Of a stretch of 64,000 nucleotides of DNA, positions 18,006-28,681 are shown piece after piece. The DNA is from an uncultured Alsobacter sp. (GTDB taxonomy: Bacteria > Pseudomonadota > Alphaproteobacteria > Rhizobiales > Beijerinckiaceae): positions 1 through 64,000 of the forward strand of contig NZ_CAMFHB010000035.1 of assembly GCF_945952055.1 (NCBI RefSeq), read 5' to 3'. A program made the translations under genes and the position numbers. Within the stretch, counting starts at the first letter, position 1. Every line of letters begins with the position of its first letter. Under the pieces are notes generated by a model. It was not told the origin of the DNA, did not search any database, and saw only the letters and a program-made list of their open reading frames with translations.

Positions 18006-19058
18006 GTGGGCGTCGGAATCGGCAGTGTCGCGAAGATGGCGGGCGTCTCGGTGACGACCGTGTCGAACCTGCTGAACGGCCGGGCCGAGCGCATGAGCCC
18101 CGAGACGCGCCAGCGGGTCATGCAGGCCATCGAGGCGCTGGGCTACTCTCCCAACACCAGCGCGCGCCAGCTCAAGACCGGCAAGAGCGAGACCCTCGGC
18201 CTCATCGTTCCGTCCGTCGCCAACCCCTTCTGGGGCCTGGCCGCCCATGAGATCGAGAAGGCCGCCATGGCGCGCGGCTACAACGTGGTCTTCTGCAACG
18301 CCGACCGCGATCCGGAGCTCGAGCGCCGCTACGCCGAGAAGCTCATGTCCTATGGCGTCCGCGGGCTGATCCTGGGCTCGTCCCCGCTGTCCTTCTCCCA
18401 CTTCAGCAGCCTGGTGGAACGCGGCCTCGTGATCGCGGCCTTCGACCGGTCCGCCGCCGACGCGGACATCTCGCTCGGCTGCAGCGTGAGCGTCGACAAC
18501 CGCCTCGGCGCGCGGCTCGCCGTGCAGCATCTCATCGGCCTGGGGCACCGCCGCATCGGCGCCATCTCCGGCCCGGTGCGCACCGCCAGCCGCATCGCGC
18601 GCATCGAGGGCTATCGCGAGGCCCTGCAGGCCGCCGGCCTGCCGGTCGGCGCGGACCTCATCTGGGAGGGCGCCGGGATCAGCGGCTTCGGCGACCGCGA
18701 GGGTGCCGATCTCGGCCGCGCCGGCATGCGCGAGCTGCTGACCCGCGCCGAGCCGCCGACGGCTGTCTTCGTCATCAACGATCTTTATGCGCTGGGAGCC
18801 TATGCGGGCGCCCGCGACATGGGGCGCTCGGTGCCGGCGGACCTGTCGATCGTGGGCTTCGACGACATCCTCCTGTCGGAGATCGCGCAGCCCCCGCTCA
18901 CCACCATCCGGCAGCCGATCGCGCCGATGGCCGCGAGCCTCGTCGACGCGCTGCTCGCCAGGATCCAGGGCGGTGTCGAGGGGGATCCCATCCACCTCAC
19001 CGCCCTGCCGGAACTCGTCGTCCGCGGCTCGGCCGCGCCGATCAACCAGCCAGGCTGA
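18006..19058 (+). CDS. LacI family transcriptional regulator
   Basis: A 350-aa LacI/GalR repressor. The N-terminal helix-turn-helix is SVAKMAGVSVTTVSNLLNG, followed by the hinge LGYSPNTSARQLKTG. A periplasmic-binding-protein-like effector domain follows (LGLIVPSVANPFW, GHRRIGAISG, SIVGFDDI). It heads a run of catabolic genes and diverges from the ABC transporter genes; the two CGTTACA-containing sites between them are its likely operators. The start codon is GTG at 18006. Confidence 0.92.
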   Translation: MGVGIGSVAKMAGVSVTTVSNLLNGRAERMSPETRQRVMQAIEALGYSPNTSARQLKTGKSETLGLIVPSVANPFWGLAAHEIEKAAMARGYNVVFCNADRDPELERRYAEKLMSYGVRGLILGSSPLSFSHFSSLVERGLVIAAFDRSAADADISLGCSVSVDNRLGARLAVQHLIGLGHRRIGAISGPVRTASRIARIEGYREALQAAGLPVGADLIWEGAGISGFGDREGADLGRAGMRELLTRAEPPTAVFVINDLYALGAYAGARDMGRSVPADLSIVGFDDILLSEIAQPPLTTIRQPIAPMAASLVDALLARIQGGVEGDPIHLTALPELVVRGSAAPINQPG

Positions 19059-19095
19059 GCCGCGCGAACGGCTCGGCGACAAGGGAGAACCGCCC

Positions 19096-19902
19096 GTGCA
19101 GATCGTCATGTTCACGAAGCTGTTCAAGGGACTGACCCTCGACGAGGTCGCCACGCATCTGAACCAGGTCGGCTTCCCCGGCGTGGACCTCCTGATCCGC
19201 GACGGCCACCAGGTCACGCCCGCACAGCCCGAAGGCATCGCGCCCGCCGTGGCGCTCCTGATGCGTGCCGGCCTCGCCGTGCCGATGGCCACCACCGACG
19301 TCGTCGAGGCGACCCCGCAGGCCGAGCGCGTCTTCGCGGCGTGCCGTGAAGCCGGCATCGGTACGATCCGGCTCGGCTACTACAAGTATGCTGGCCAGGG
19401 CTATCGGGAGATCTTCGACGACGCGCGCCGCAAGCTCGACGGCCTCGACGCGCTGGCGGGCCGCACCGGCGTCCAGCTCGCCATCCAGCTCCACGGCGAC
19501 ACCATCCACGCCTCCGGGGCGCAAACCCTGCGCCTGCTCGAAGACCACGATCCCGCGCGCATCTCGGCCTACCCCGACCCAGGCAACCAGGTCGTGCAGG
19601 ATGGCCGGGACGACTGGCGCTTCACCTTCGACGTCCTGAAGCCCTGGCTGTCCTGCGTCGGCGTGAAGAACGGCGGCTGGTATCCGGGCACCATCAATCC
19701 CATGGGCCAGCGGCAATGGCATTCGGACTGGACCGGCATCCCGGACGGCATGGTGCCGTGGGACGCCGTCATCCGCCATCTGCGCGAGACGGGCTTTGGC
19801 GGCTATCTCACCCTGCACAGCCACTACGAGATGCCGCTCGGCCAGGCGCTGGACCAGACCCTTCTCGACCTGCGCTACGTGAAGCGCCAGCTGGAGAGCT
19901 GA
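19096..19902 (+). CDS. Sugar phosphate isomerase/epimerase family (TIM barrel)
   Basis: A 268-aa xylose-isomerase-like TIM barrel. The GTG at 19096 has an AAGGGAGA ribosome site 8 bp upstream. Visible barrel motifs are IRLGYYKYAG, QLHGDTIH, YPDPGNQV, GVKNGGW and YLTLHSHYEM. In most family members the first metal ligand is Glu in an LExH-like context; here the strand reads LAIQLHGD, so the metal site may be altered. It lies in the LacI operon with dehydrogenases and an amidohydrolase. The substrate is unknown. Confidence 0.82.
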   Translation: MQIVMFTKLFKGLTLDEVATHLNQVGFPGVDLLIRDGHQVTPAQPEGIAPAVALLMRAGLAVPMATTDVVEATPQAERVFAACREAGIGTIRLGYYKYAGQGYREIFDDARRKLDGLDALAGRTGVQLAIQLHGDTIHASGAQTLRLLEDHDPARISAYPDPGNQVVQDGRDDWRFTFDVLKPWLSCVGVKNGGWYPGTINPMGQRQWHSDWTGIPDGMVPWDAVIRHLRETGFGGYLTLHSHYEMPLGQALDQTLLDLRYVKRQLES

Positions 19903-19905
19903 ACC

Positions 19906-20637
19906 ATGCCGCGTCCCCTCGCCGGACAGACCGTCGTCGTCCTGGGCGCCAGCAGCGGCATGGGCCGCGCCACCGCGTTGGCCGCGGCCGCCGCCGGCGC
20001 CACCGTTGCCGTCATGGCGCGCCGTCGCGACGCTCTCGACGCCCTGGCCGCGGACATCCAGGCCGAGGGCGGGGCGCGCCCACTCGTCCTCACCGTCGAC
20101 GCCACGCGCACGGACGCGGTCGAGCGCGCCCTCGCCGAGGTCGCCGGCACGACCGGCAGGATCGACGCCGTGGTCAACTCGGTGGGCACCAACATCCCGC
20201 GGCGCAGCCTGGGCGAACTCACGGCCGAGAGCTGGTCCGGCATGCTGGCCGACAATCTCACGGCGGCCTTCGCCATCACCCGTGCCGCAGTCCCCGTGAT
20301 GCGCGCGGCAGGCGGGGGTCTGCTGGTCCACATCTCCTCGGTGGCGGCGCGCAAGGCGGACAAGTCCGGCATCGCCTACCAGGCCACCAAGGCCGGCGTC
20401 GTCGCACTCGCCCACGGCACGACGGAGGAGGAGCGCGAGAACGGCATCCGGGTGACCGCGATCATGCCCGGGATGACCGACACGCCCCTGCTCGAACGCC
20501 GCCCGACGCCGCCCACGCCGGAGATGCTGCGCATCGCGCTCAAACCCGAGGACGTGGCCGCCGCCTGTCTCTACGTCCTGTGCCAGCCCGCCCGCGTGCA
20601 CATCCCCGAGATCATCCTGCAGCCCGCACGCACCTGA
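19906..20637 (+). CDS. SDR family oxidoreductase
   Basis: A 243-aa classical short-chain dehydrogenase/reductase. The nucleotide-binding motif is GASSGMGRA, NSVG follows beta strand 4, and the catalytic Ser-Tyr-Lys are in HISSVAAR and YQATK. An Arg pair (ARRRD) at the end of beta strand 2 suggests NADP preference. It begins 3 bp behind the isomerase stop, so it is co-translated within the LacI operon. Confidence 0.9.
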   Translation: MPRPLAGQTVVVLGASSGMGRATALAAAAAGATVAVMARRRDALDALAADIQAEGGARPLVLTVDATRTDAVERALAEVAGTTGRIDAVVNSVGTNIPRRSLGELTAESWSGMLADNLTAAFAITRAAVPVMRAAGGGLLVHISSVAARKADKSGIAYQATKAGVVALAHGTTEEERENGIRVTAIMPGMTDTPLLERRPTPPTPEMLRIALKPEDVAAACLYVLCQPARVHIPEIILQPART

Positions 20638-20672
20638 CGTCGCCTGGACGACGTAGGTCCGAGGAGGACGCC

Positions 20673-21689
20673 ATGCCCGAGAAGAACCGGCCGACCGTCG
20701 CCGTGCTGCTGACGCCGGAGTTTCGCGCCAAGATGCTCAGCGACGCCGCGCTGGAGCGCCTGGGCGGGCTCGCCGAGCTTCGCATGACGCAGGCCTCCGC
20801 CCTCACCCGGGCGGACCTGCCCGCGCTGGTGGCGGACGCGGACATCGCGCTGACGGGCTGGGGCACGCCGCCGCTCTCGGCCGAACTGCTGGCCGCCCAC
20901 CCGCGCCTGCGCCTCGTCGCCCATTCGGCCGGTTCGATCCGCCGGCTGGTGCCGCTCGATGCCATCGAGAACGGCCGGATCCGGGTCACCCATTCGGCTC
21001 ACGCCATCGCCGCCGCCGTGTCGGAGTTCGTGGTGGCCGAGATCCTGATGCATCTGCGCGAGCCGCACCGGCACGATGCAGGGATGAAGCAGGGAGAGGA
21101 CTGGTTCGTCCTGCGCCAGCGCCATCTGGGCCGCCTGCTCGGCGCGCTGCAGGTCGGCCTCGTCGGCGCGGGCTATGTCGGCCGCGCGGTCATTCGCCTG
21201 CTGCGCGGGTTCGGCTGCCGGATCGTCGTCGCCGACCCGCTGCTGTCTCCTGAGGGAGCCGCCGCCCTGGGCGTGACGGTCGTCCCCCTGGACGAGCTCC
21301 TGCGCACCAGCGACGTCGTCTCGCTCCACGCACCGGTCATCCCGGAGACGGAGAACATGATCGGCGCGCGGGAGTTCGCGCTGCTGAAGGATGGCGCGCT
21401 CTTCATCAACACGGCGCGCTCGCTCATCGTCGACCAGGCCGCGCAGCTCGATGCGCTGCGCCGCGGCCGGATCAGCGCGATGCTGGACGTGTTCGCGACG
21501 GAGCCGCTGCCGGCTGACGACCCTTTGCGCACGCTGCCCAACGTCGTCATCGCACCCCATGCGGCGGGCCACACGCGCGACACGTACCATCTCCAGGGCT
21601 CGGCCTGCGTCGACGAGATCGAGCGCTTCATGCGGGACGAAGGCCTGCAGTGCGAGGTGACCGCGCCGATGCTGCGAACCATGGCCTGA
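20673..21689 (+). CDS. D-isomer specific 2-hydroxyacid dehydrogenase (first copy)
   Basis: A 338-aa enzyme with the NAD-binding motif GLVGAGYVGRAV and the full catalytic triad: Arg in NTARSLIVD, Glu in FATEPLP and His in APHAAGHT. It oxidises a D-2-hydroxyacid or reduces the keto-acid. The ATG at 20673 has GAGGAGGA upstream. It stands 35 bp behind the SDR gene and is followed 7 bp later by a second family member, an unusual tandem pair. Confidence 0.9.
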   Translation: MPEKNRPTVAVLLTPEFRAKMLSDAALERLGGLAELRMTQASALTRADLPALVADADIALTGWGTPPLSAELLAAHPRLRLVAHSAGSIRRLVPLDAIENGRIRVTHSAHAIAAAVSEFVVAEILMHLREPHRHDAGMKQGEDWFVLRQRHLGRLLGALQVGLVGAGYVGRAVIRLLRGFGCRIVVADPLLSPEGAAALGVTVVPLDELLRTSDVVSLHAPVIPETENMIGAREFALLKDGALFINTARSLIVDQAAQLDALRRGRISAMLDVFATEPLPADDPLRTLPNVVIAPHAAGHTRDTYHLQGSACVDEIERFMRDEGLQCEVTAPMLRTMA

Positions 21690-21696
21690 CCCGGCG

Positions 21697-22692
21697 ATGA
21701 TCATCCTCCTCACCCACGTGCCCGAGGCCCGCATCCAATACTACGGAGAGCGCGCGCTGGCCGGCCTGCGGGCCCTGGCGCCCGTGATGCTGCACGAGGG
21801 GCCGCAGCCCCTCGACCCGGACGGCCTCGCCGCCGCCGCCGCCGCCGCGTCGGTGATCGTGGCGGACAGGGCGACGGCGGTCCCCGCCACCGTGTTCGAG
21901 CGACTGCCGCAGCTCCAGGCCGTCGTGCGGGTGGCCGTCGACATCCGCAACATCGACGTCGCCGCGGCCGGCAGGGCCGGTGTCCTGGTGACACGCGCGC
22001 GACCCGGCTTCATGGCCGCCGTGTCGGAGCTCGCCCTGGGCCTCATGGTCGACCTGTCGCGCGGCGTCTCCGCCGCCACCGCGGCCTATCGCGCCGACCG
22101 GGCGCCCGAGGTGCGCATGGGCCGCCAGCTCTCGGGCGCCACGGCGGGGCTGATCGGCTACGGCAGCATCGCGCGTCACCTCGCCCCGATCCTGCTCGCG
22201 ATCGGCATGCGCGTGGTCGTGGCGGATCCCTACGCATCCGTCGACGACCCTCGCCTGACCGCCATGCCCCTCGATCAGCTCCTGGGCGAAGCGGACTACG
22301 TGATCTGCCTCGCCGTCGCCACCGCCGAGACGGAGAACCTCATCGATGCCGCGGCGCTCGGCCGGATGAGGCCGCATGCGGTCTTCGTCAACCTGTCGCG
22401 GGGCAATCTCGTCGACGAGGCCGCGCTCGAAGGCGCCCTCGCGGCGGGCCGCATCGCCGGCGCGGCCATGGACGTCGGCCGGGCCCCCGACCAGATGCCG
22501 TCGCCGCATCTGGCGCGGCTGCCCGGCGTGATCGCCACGCCCCACATCGGCGGGCTCACGCCGCAGGCCGTCGAGGCCCAGTCGCTGGAAACGGTCGAGC
22601 AGGTGCGGGCAATCCTCTCCGGCGCCGTGCCGACGGGTGGGGTCAACGGCGAGACGTGGTCCCGCAGGCCGCGACCGGGACCACCGGCATGA
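21697..22692 (+). CDS. D-isomer specific 2-hydroxyacid dehydrogenase (second copy, Glu-less)
   Basis: A 331-aa family member with GLIGYGSIARHL as nucleotide motif, Arg in NLSRGNLVDE and His in TPHIGGLT. Where the catalytic Glu normally sits, the sequence reads AMDVGRAPDQMP, so the usual Glu is missing. The N-terminal substrate loop is also divergent. It could act on a different acid from the first copy or have lost dehydrogenase activity. Its stop overlaps the next start (ATGA). Confidence 0.85.
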   Translation: MIILLTHVPEARIQYYGERALAGLRALAPVMLHEGPQPLDPDGLAAAAAAASVIVADRATAVPATVFERLPQLQAVVRVAVDIRNIDVAAAGRAGVLVTRARPGFMAAVSELALGLMVDLSRGVSAATAAYRADRAPEVRMGRQLSGATAGLIGYGSIARHLAPILLAIGMRVVVADPYASVDDPRLTAMPLDQLLGEADYVICLAVATAETENLIDAAALGRMRPHAVFVNLSRGNLVDEAALEGALAAGRIAGAAMDVGRAPDQMPSPHLARLPGVIATPHIGGLTPQAVEAQSLETVEQVRAILSGAVPTGGVNGETWSRRPRPGPPA

Positions 22693-23534
22693 GCAGCCCC
22701 GCCTCGGATCGCAGGCCCGTCCTCCAGGCGCCGGCAGACGCCTGCGACTGCCACATCCATGTCTACGGTGCGCAGTGGCCGACGATCCCCGCGGCGCTGA
22801 CGCCGGGGCCGGACTGGGCGACCGCGGCGGCCTATGTCCGCCTGCGCGCGCGTCTCGGCATCACCCGCAGCGTCGTGGTGCAGCCCACCGCCTACGGGAC
22901 CGACAACCGATGCACGCTCGGCGCCATCGCCGAATTGGGCCTAGCTCACACGCGCGGCGTCGCCGTGATCGACGACCGGGTCGGCGACGCGGATCTGAGG
23001 GCCCTCACCGACGCGGGCATTCGCGGTGCCCGGTTCCAGATGCTGCCGGGCGGTATCCTGGGGTGGGACAGCCTCGCGCCGGTCGCCCGCCGCATCGCGC
23101 CCTTCGGGTGGCACATCCAGTTGCAGATGGACGGGCGGCTCCTGGCCGAACGCGAGGCGCTTCTTCGCGACCTTCCCTGCCCGCTGGTCATCGACCACGT
23201 GGGCAAGTTCCTCGAGCCGGTGCCGGTCGGCCATCCCGGTTTCCAGGCGTTGCTGCGCCTCCTCGACGGCGGCCGGACCTGGCTCAAGCTCAGCGCCCCC
23301 TACGAGGTCTCGCGCGCCGGCGCGCCGGACTATGCCGACGTCGCGGCGCTGGCGAAGGCGGCGGTCGCGGCTGCACCCGACCGCCTCGTGTGGGCCAGCA
23401 ACTGGCCGCACGTCTCCGTCAGCAATCGCCCCGACGACACGGACCTGCTCGATCTCCTGCTCGCCTGGGCGCCGGATCCCGCCGTGCGGAACCGCATCCT
23501 CGTCGACAATCCGGCACGGCTCTACGGGTTCTGA
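22689..23534 (+). CDS. Amidohydrolase family lactonase (2-pyrone-4,6-dicarboxylate hydrolase-like)
   Basis: A 281-aa amidohydrolase_2 TIM barrel with HxH in DCHIHVYG, the later His in IDHVGK and the catalytic-region motif WASNWPH. These fit the PDC-hydrolase/LigI-like group that opens lactones, including sugar-acid lactones. It is the last gene of the LacI operon, coupled by ATGA to the hydroxyacid dehydrogenase. With the dehydrogenases it suggests oxidation to a lactone and hydrolysis to the acid, but the substrate is inferred. Confidence 0.87.
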   Translation: MSSPASDRRPVLQAPADACDCHIHVYGAQWPTIPAALTPGPDWATAAAYVRLRARLGITRSVVVQPTAYGTDNRCTLGAIAELGLAHTRGVAVIDDRVGDADLRALTDAGIRGARFQMLPGGILGWDSLAPVARRIAPFGWHIQLQMDGRLLAEREALLRDLPCPLVIDHVGKFLEPVPVGHPGFQALLRLLDGGRTWLKLSAPYEVSRAGAPDYADVAALAKAAVAAAPDRLVWASNWPHVSVSNRPDDTDLLDLLLAWAPDPAVRNRILVDNPARLYGF

Positions 23535-23543
23535 GCTCCGCTC

Positions 23544-24737
23544 TCACAGCGCCCGGGCGGCGCGGTCGAGATCGTCGGCGAGATCGTCCGGATGTTCGAG
23601 GCCGATCGACAGGCGCAGCATGCCGTCGGAGATCCCGAGTTCGGCGCGGGCCTCGGGCGTCAGCCGCTGGTGGGTGGTCGTCGCCGGGTGGGTGATGAGG
23701 CTCTTGGCGTCGCCGAGATTGTTCGAGATCTTCACGAGCTGGAGCGCGTTGGCGAAGCGGAACGCGCCGGCCTTGCCGCCCTCGATCTCGAAGGCCACCA
23801 GCGTGCCCCCGCCCTTCATCTGCTTGCGGGCGATGGCGACCTGCGGATGATCCTCGCGGAATGGGTACAGGACCCGCTTCACGCCCGGCAGCCGGGCGAT
23901 GTGGTCGGCGAGCGCCTCGGCGCTGCGCCCCTGCCGCTCGACCCGGACGGGCAGGGTCTCGAGACCTTTCAGCAGCACCCACGCGTTGAAGGGCGAGATC
24001 GACGGCCCCGTCTGGCGCAGCAGGTTGTGCACCTTGTCGGTGATGAAGGCCTCGGAGGCCAGGATGACGCCACCCAGGCAGCGCCCCTGGCCGTCGATGT
24101 GCTTGGTTGCCGAGTAGACGACGCAGTCGGCACCGAGCGCCAGGGGCGACTGCAGCAGCGGCGTGGCGAAGACGTTGTCCACGACGAGGGTCGCGCCGGC
24201 CTCGTGGGCGATCGCGGCGACGGCCGCGATGTCGATGACGTCCAGCGTCGGGTTGGTTGGGCTCTCGAGGAAGAACGACTTGGTGTTGGGCCGCACGGCT
24301 GCCCGCCACTGCGCCAGGTCCGTCCCGTCGACCAGGGTCGAGGCGACGCCGAAGCGGGGCAGCAGGTCCTCCACGATGTAGCGGCAGCTCCCGAAGAGAG
24401 CCTTGGCCGCCACCACGTGGTCGCCGGACTTCACCTGGCCCAGCATCGCGGCCGTGACGGCGGCCATGCCGCTCGCGGTGGCGCGCGCGGCCGGCGCGCC
24501 TTCGAGCAGGCACATGCGCTGCTCGAACATCGCCACGGTGGGATTGGAGAAGCGCGAGTAGATGAAGCCCGGATCGGTGCCGTTGAAGCGCGCCTCGGCG
24601 GCTTCCATGGTGTCGTAGACGAAGCCCTGCGTCAGGAACAGGGCCTCGGACGTCTCCCCGAACGGGGACCTCGCCGTGCCGCCGTGCACCAGGAGCGTGT
24701 CGGGCCGGAGCCCGGTGGTATCGAGTTGCTGAGCCAT
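23544..24737 (-). CDS. metZ: O-succinylhomoserine sulfhydrylase
   Basis: A 397-aa PLP enzyme of the Cys/Met metabolism family. The PLP lysine lies in YSATKHIDGQGR, with YSRFSNPT at the N-terminus and the phosphate-binding region ATASGMAAV. It makes homocysteine from O-succinylhomoserine and sulfide in methionine biosynthesis. MetZ-type features (KHIDGQGRCLGG) favour it over cystathionine synthase. The ATG at 24737 follows a SAM-II riboswitch and a terminator in the leader, so it is shut off when SAM is abundant. It ends convergent with the amidohydrolase, 9 bp apart. Confidence 0.92.
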   Translation of the reverse strand: MAQQLDTTGLRPDTLLVHGGTARSPFGETSEALFLTQGFVYDTMEAAEARFNGTDPGFIYSRFSNPTVAMFEQRMCLLEGAPAARATASGMAAVTAAMLGQVKSGDHVVAAKALFGSCRYIVEDLLPRFGVASTLVDGTDLAQWRAAVRPNTKSFFLESPTNPTLDVIDIAAVAAIAHEAGATLVVDNVFATPLLQSPLALGADCVVYSATKHIDGQGRCLGGVILASEAFITDKVHNLLRQTGPSISPFNAWVLLKGLETLPVRVERQGRSAEALADHIARLPGVKRVLYPFREDHPQVAIARKQMKGGGTLVAFEIEGGKAGAFRFANALQLVKISNNLGDAKSLITHPATTTHQRLTPEARAELGISDGMLRLSIGLEHPDDLADDLDRAARAL

Positions 24738-24759
24738 CGTGGACCCCCGAACGAAAAAA

Positions 24760-24777
24760 CCCGGCCAAACGGCCGGG
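24760..24777 (-). terminator. Leader terminator of the metZ riboswitch
   Basis: On the minus strand CCCGGCC-GTTT-GGCCGGG is followed by TTTTTT (24754-24759). It lies between the SAM-II aptamer and the metZ start and would end transcription in the leader. The 5' arm CCCGGCC can instead pair with GGCCGGG at the 3' edge of the aptamer, see Findings. Confidence 0.85.
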
Positions 24778-24810
24778 TGTCTGGACGATCGAAACTGTCC
24801 ACAACCCCGG

Positions 24811-24868
24811 CCTTTTAGCAGTTTGATGACACGTGGCTGCAAGCCGGCCGGCACAAAGGACCACGTTG
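24811..24868 (-). ncRNA. SAM-II riboswitch aptamer upstream of metZ
   Basis: Read on the minus strand, the leader shows the SAM-II pattern in order: CGTGG for P1 (24861-24865), the loop with GCCGGCCGGC, then CTTGCAGCCACG closing P1 (CCACG at 24832-24836), and the conserved 3' strand CTGCTAAAAGG that forms the pseudoknot. SAM-II aptamers control methionine genes such as metA, metX and metZ in alphaproteobacteria, and metZ is the gene downstream. This identification is by pattern; a covariance-model search would confirm it. Confidence 0.9.
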
Positions 24869-24963
24869 GCTGTGATCTACGCCCCGCTGGCGTTGGCGTC
24901 AACCGCGCCGTTCGGCTAGGAGTGAAGGTCAATTTCTGTCGAACGGATCCTCTCGTGGCCCCC

Positions 24964-26049
24964 ATGCCCGGCATTCTTCCCTCCCAGGCCATCGAGGCCC
25001 TCGCCGCCAAGGGGCACGTGCGCATCGAGCGGCCGTTCGCGGATGGCCAGGTGCAGCCCGCGAGCCTGGACCTGCGGCTCGGCCGAAGGTGCTTTCGCGT
25101 GCGGGCGAGCTTCCTGCCGGGGCGCGACGTCCCCGTGGCCGACCGCATCGCGGGGCTGTCGCTCTTCGAGATCGATCTCACCCACGGGGCCGTCCTGGAG
25201 ACGGGCGCGGTCTATATCGCCGAGCTCCTCGAGGGCCTGGACCTGCCGGAGGACCTGGCGGCGGCGGCCAATCCGAAAAGCTCGACGGGGCGTCTCGACG
25301 TCTTCACGCGCGTCATCACCGACCGCTCGCGCGAGTTCGACCAGATCGCGCCGGGCTATCGCGGCCCGCTCTACCTGGAGATCTCCCCGCGGACGTTCCC
25401 GGTGCTGGTGCGCACGGGTTCGCGCCTGTCGCAGCTGCGTTTCCGGACCGGGGCCGTGCGCCTGGACGACGCGGAACTCGCCGCCCTGCACGCCCGCTCG
25501 CGACTGGTCACCTCGGCCGAGCCGAACATCCAGAGCGGCATCGCGGTCAGCGTCGACCTTTCGCCCTTCGATGCCAGCGGGCTCGTCGGCTACCGGGCCA
25601 AGCGCTACACGGGGGTCGTCGACGTCGATCGCGTGGGGGCCTTCGACGTGCTCGACTTCTGGGATCCGCTGCACGTGCGCGGGTCGCGCGAGCTGATCCT
25701 GGATCCGGGGCAGTTCTACATCCTGGCCTCCAAGGAAGCGGTGCACGTACCGCCGGACCATGCGGCAGAGATGACGCCCTTCGACCCGCTGGTCGGCGAG
25801 TTTCGCGTCCACTACGCCGGCTTCTTCGATCCCGGCTTCGGCCACGTGGACGCCGGAGGCGCCGGCAGCCGGGCCGTGCTGGAGGTCCGCTCCCGCGACG
25901 TGCCGTTCATCCTGGAGGACGGACAGACCGTGGGCCGGCTCGTCTATGAGCGCATGTCCGAGGAGCCCGCCCTGCTCTACGGCCGCGACCTCGGCTCCAA
26001 TTACCAGGCGCAGGGCCTGAAGCTGTCCAAGCATTTCAAGGCGGCCTGA
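24964..26049 (+). CDS. dcd: 2'-deoxycytidine 5'-triphosphate deaminase, long form
   Basis: A 361-aa protein, about twice the length of ordinary dCTP deaminase. The N-terminal half carries PASLDLRLG and NPKSSTGRLDVFTRVITD, which match dUTPase/Dcd fold motifs (the NPKSS/GR region). The C-terminal half repeats the fold (GFFDPGFGH, LEVRSRDVPFILEDGQ). Such duplicated Dcd proteins are usual in alphaproteobacteria. It deaminates dCTP to dUTP for thymidylate synthesis. The ATG at 24964 is used; the upstream 75 codons of the ORF overlap the metZ leader. Confidence 0.9.
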   Translation: MPGILPSQAIEALAAKGHVRIERPFADGQVQPASLDLRLGRRCFRVRASFLPGRDVPVADRIAGLSLFEIDLTHGAVLETGAVYIAELLEGLDLPEDLAAAANPKSSTGRLDVFTRVITDRSREFDQIAPGYRGPLYLEISPRTFPVLVRTGSRLSQLRFRTGAVRLDDAELAALHARSRLVTSAEPNIQSGIAVSVDLSPFDASGLVGYRAKRYTGVVDVDRVGAFDVLDFWDPLHVRGSRELILDPGQFYILASKEAVHVPPDHAAEMTPFDPLVGEFRVHYAGFFDPGFGHVDAGGAGSRAVLEVRSRDVPFILEDGQTVGRLVYERMSEEPALLYGRDLGSNYQAQGLKLSKHFKAA

Positions 26050-26196
26050 GCCGTCCTTGTGGGTTGCATGATCCGCGTCCTGCACGGGGTGGTAGCGGTG
26101 ATCCGGACGCGCCGCGGCAAACCGGCCGCATCGCCCCCGTTGCCCGCCGCGACGCGCTCCGCTATGGTCGCCGCTGACTCGGACGGCCCCCGGTGC

Positions 26197-28654
<2,458 letters not shown>

Positions 28655-28681
28655 CCGCGCCGGTCCAACAGGAGGCGGGCC

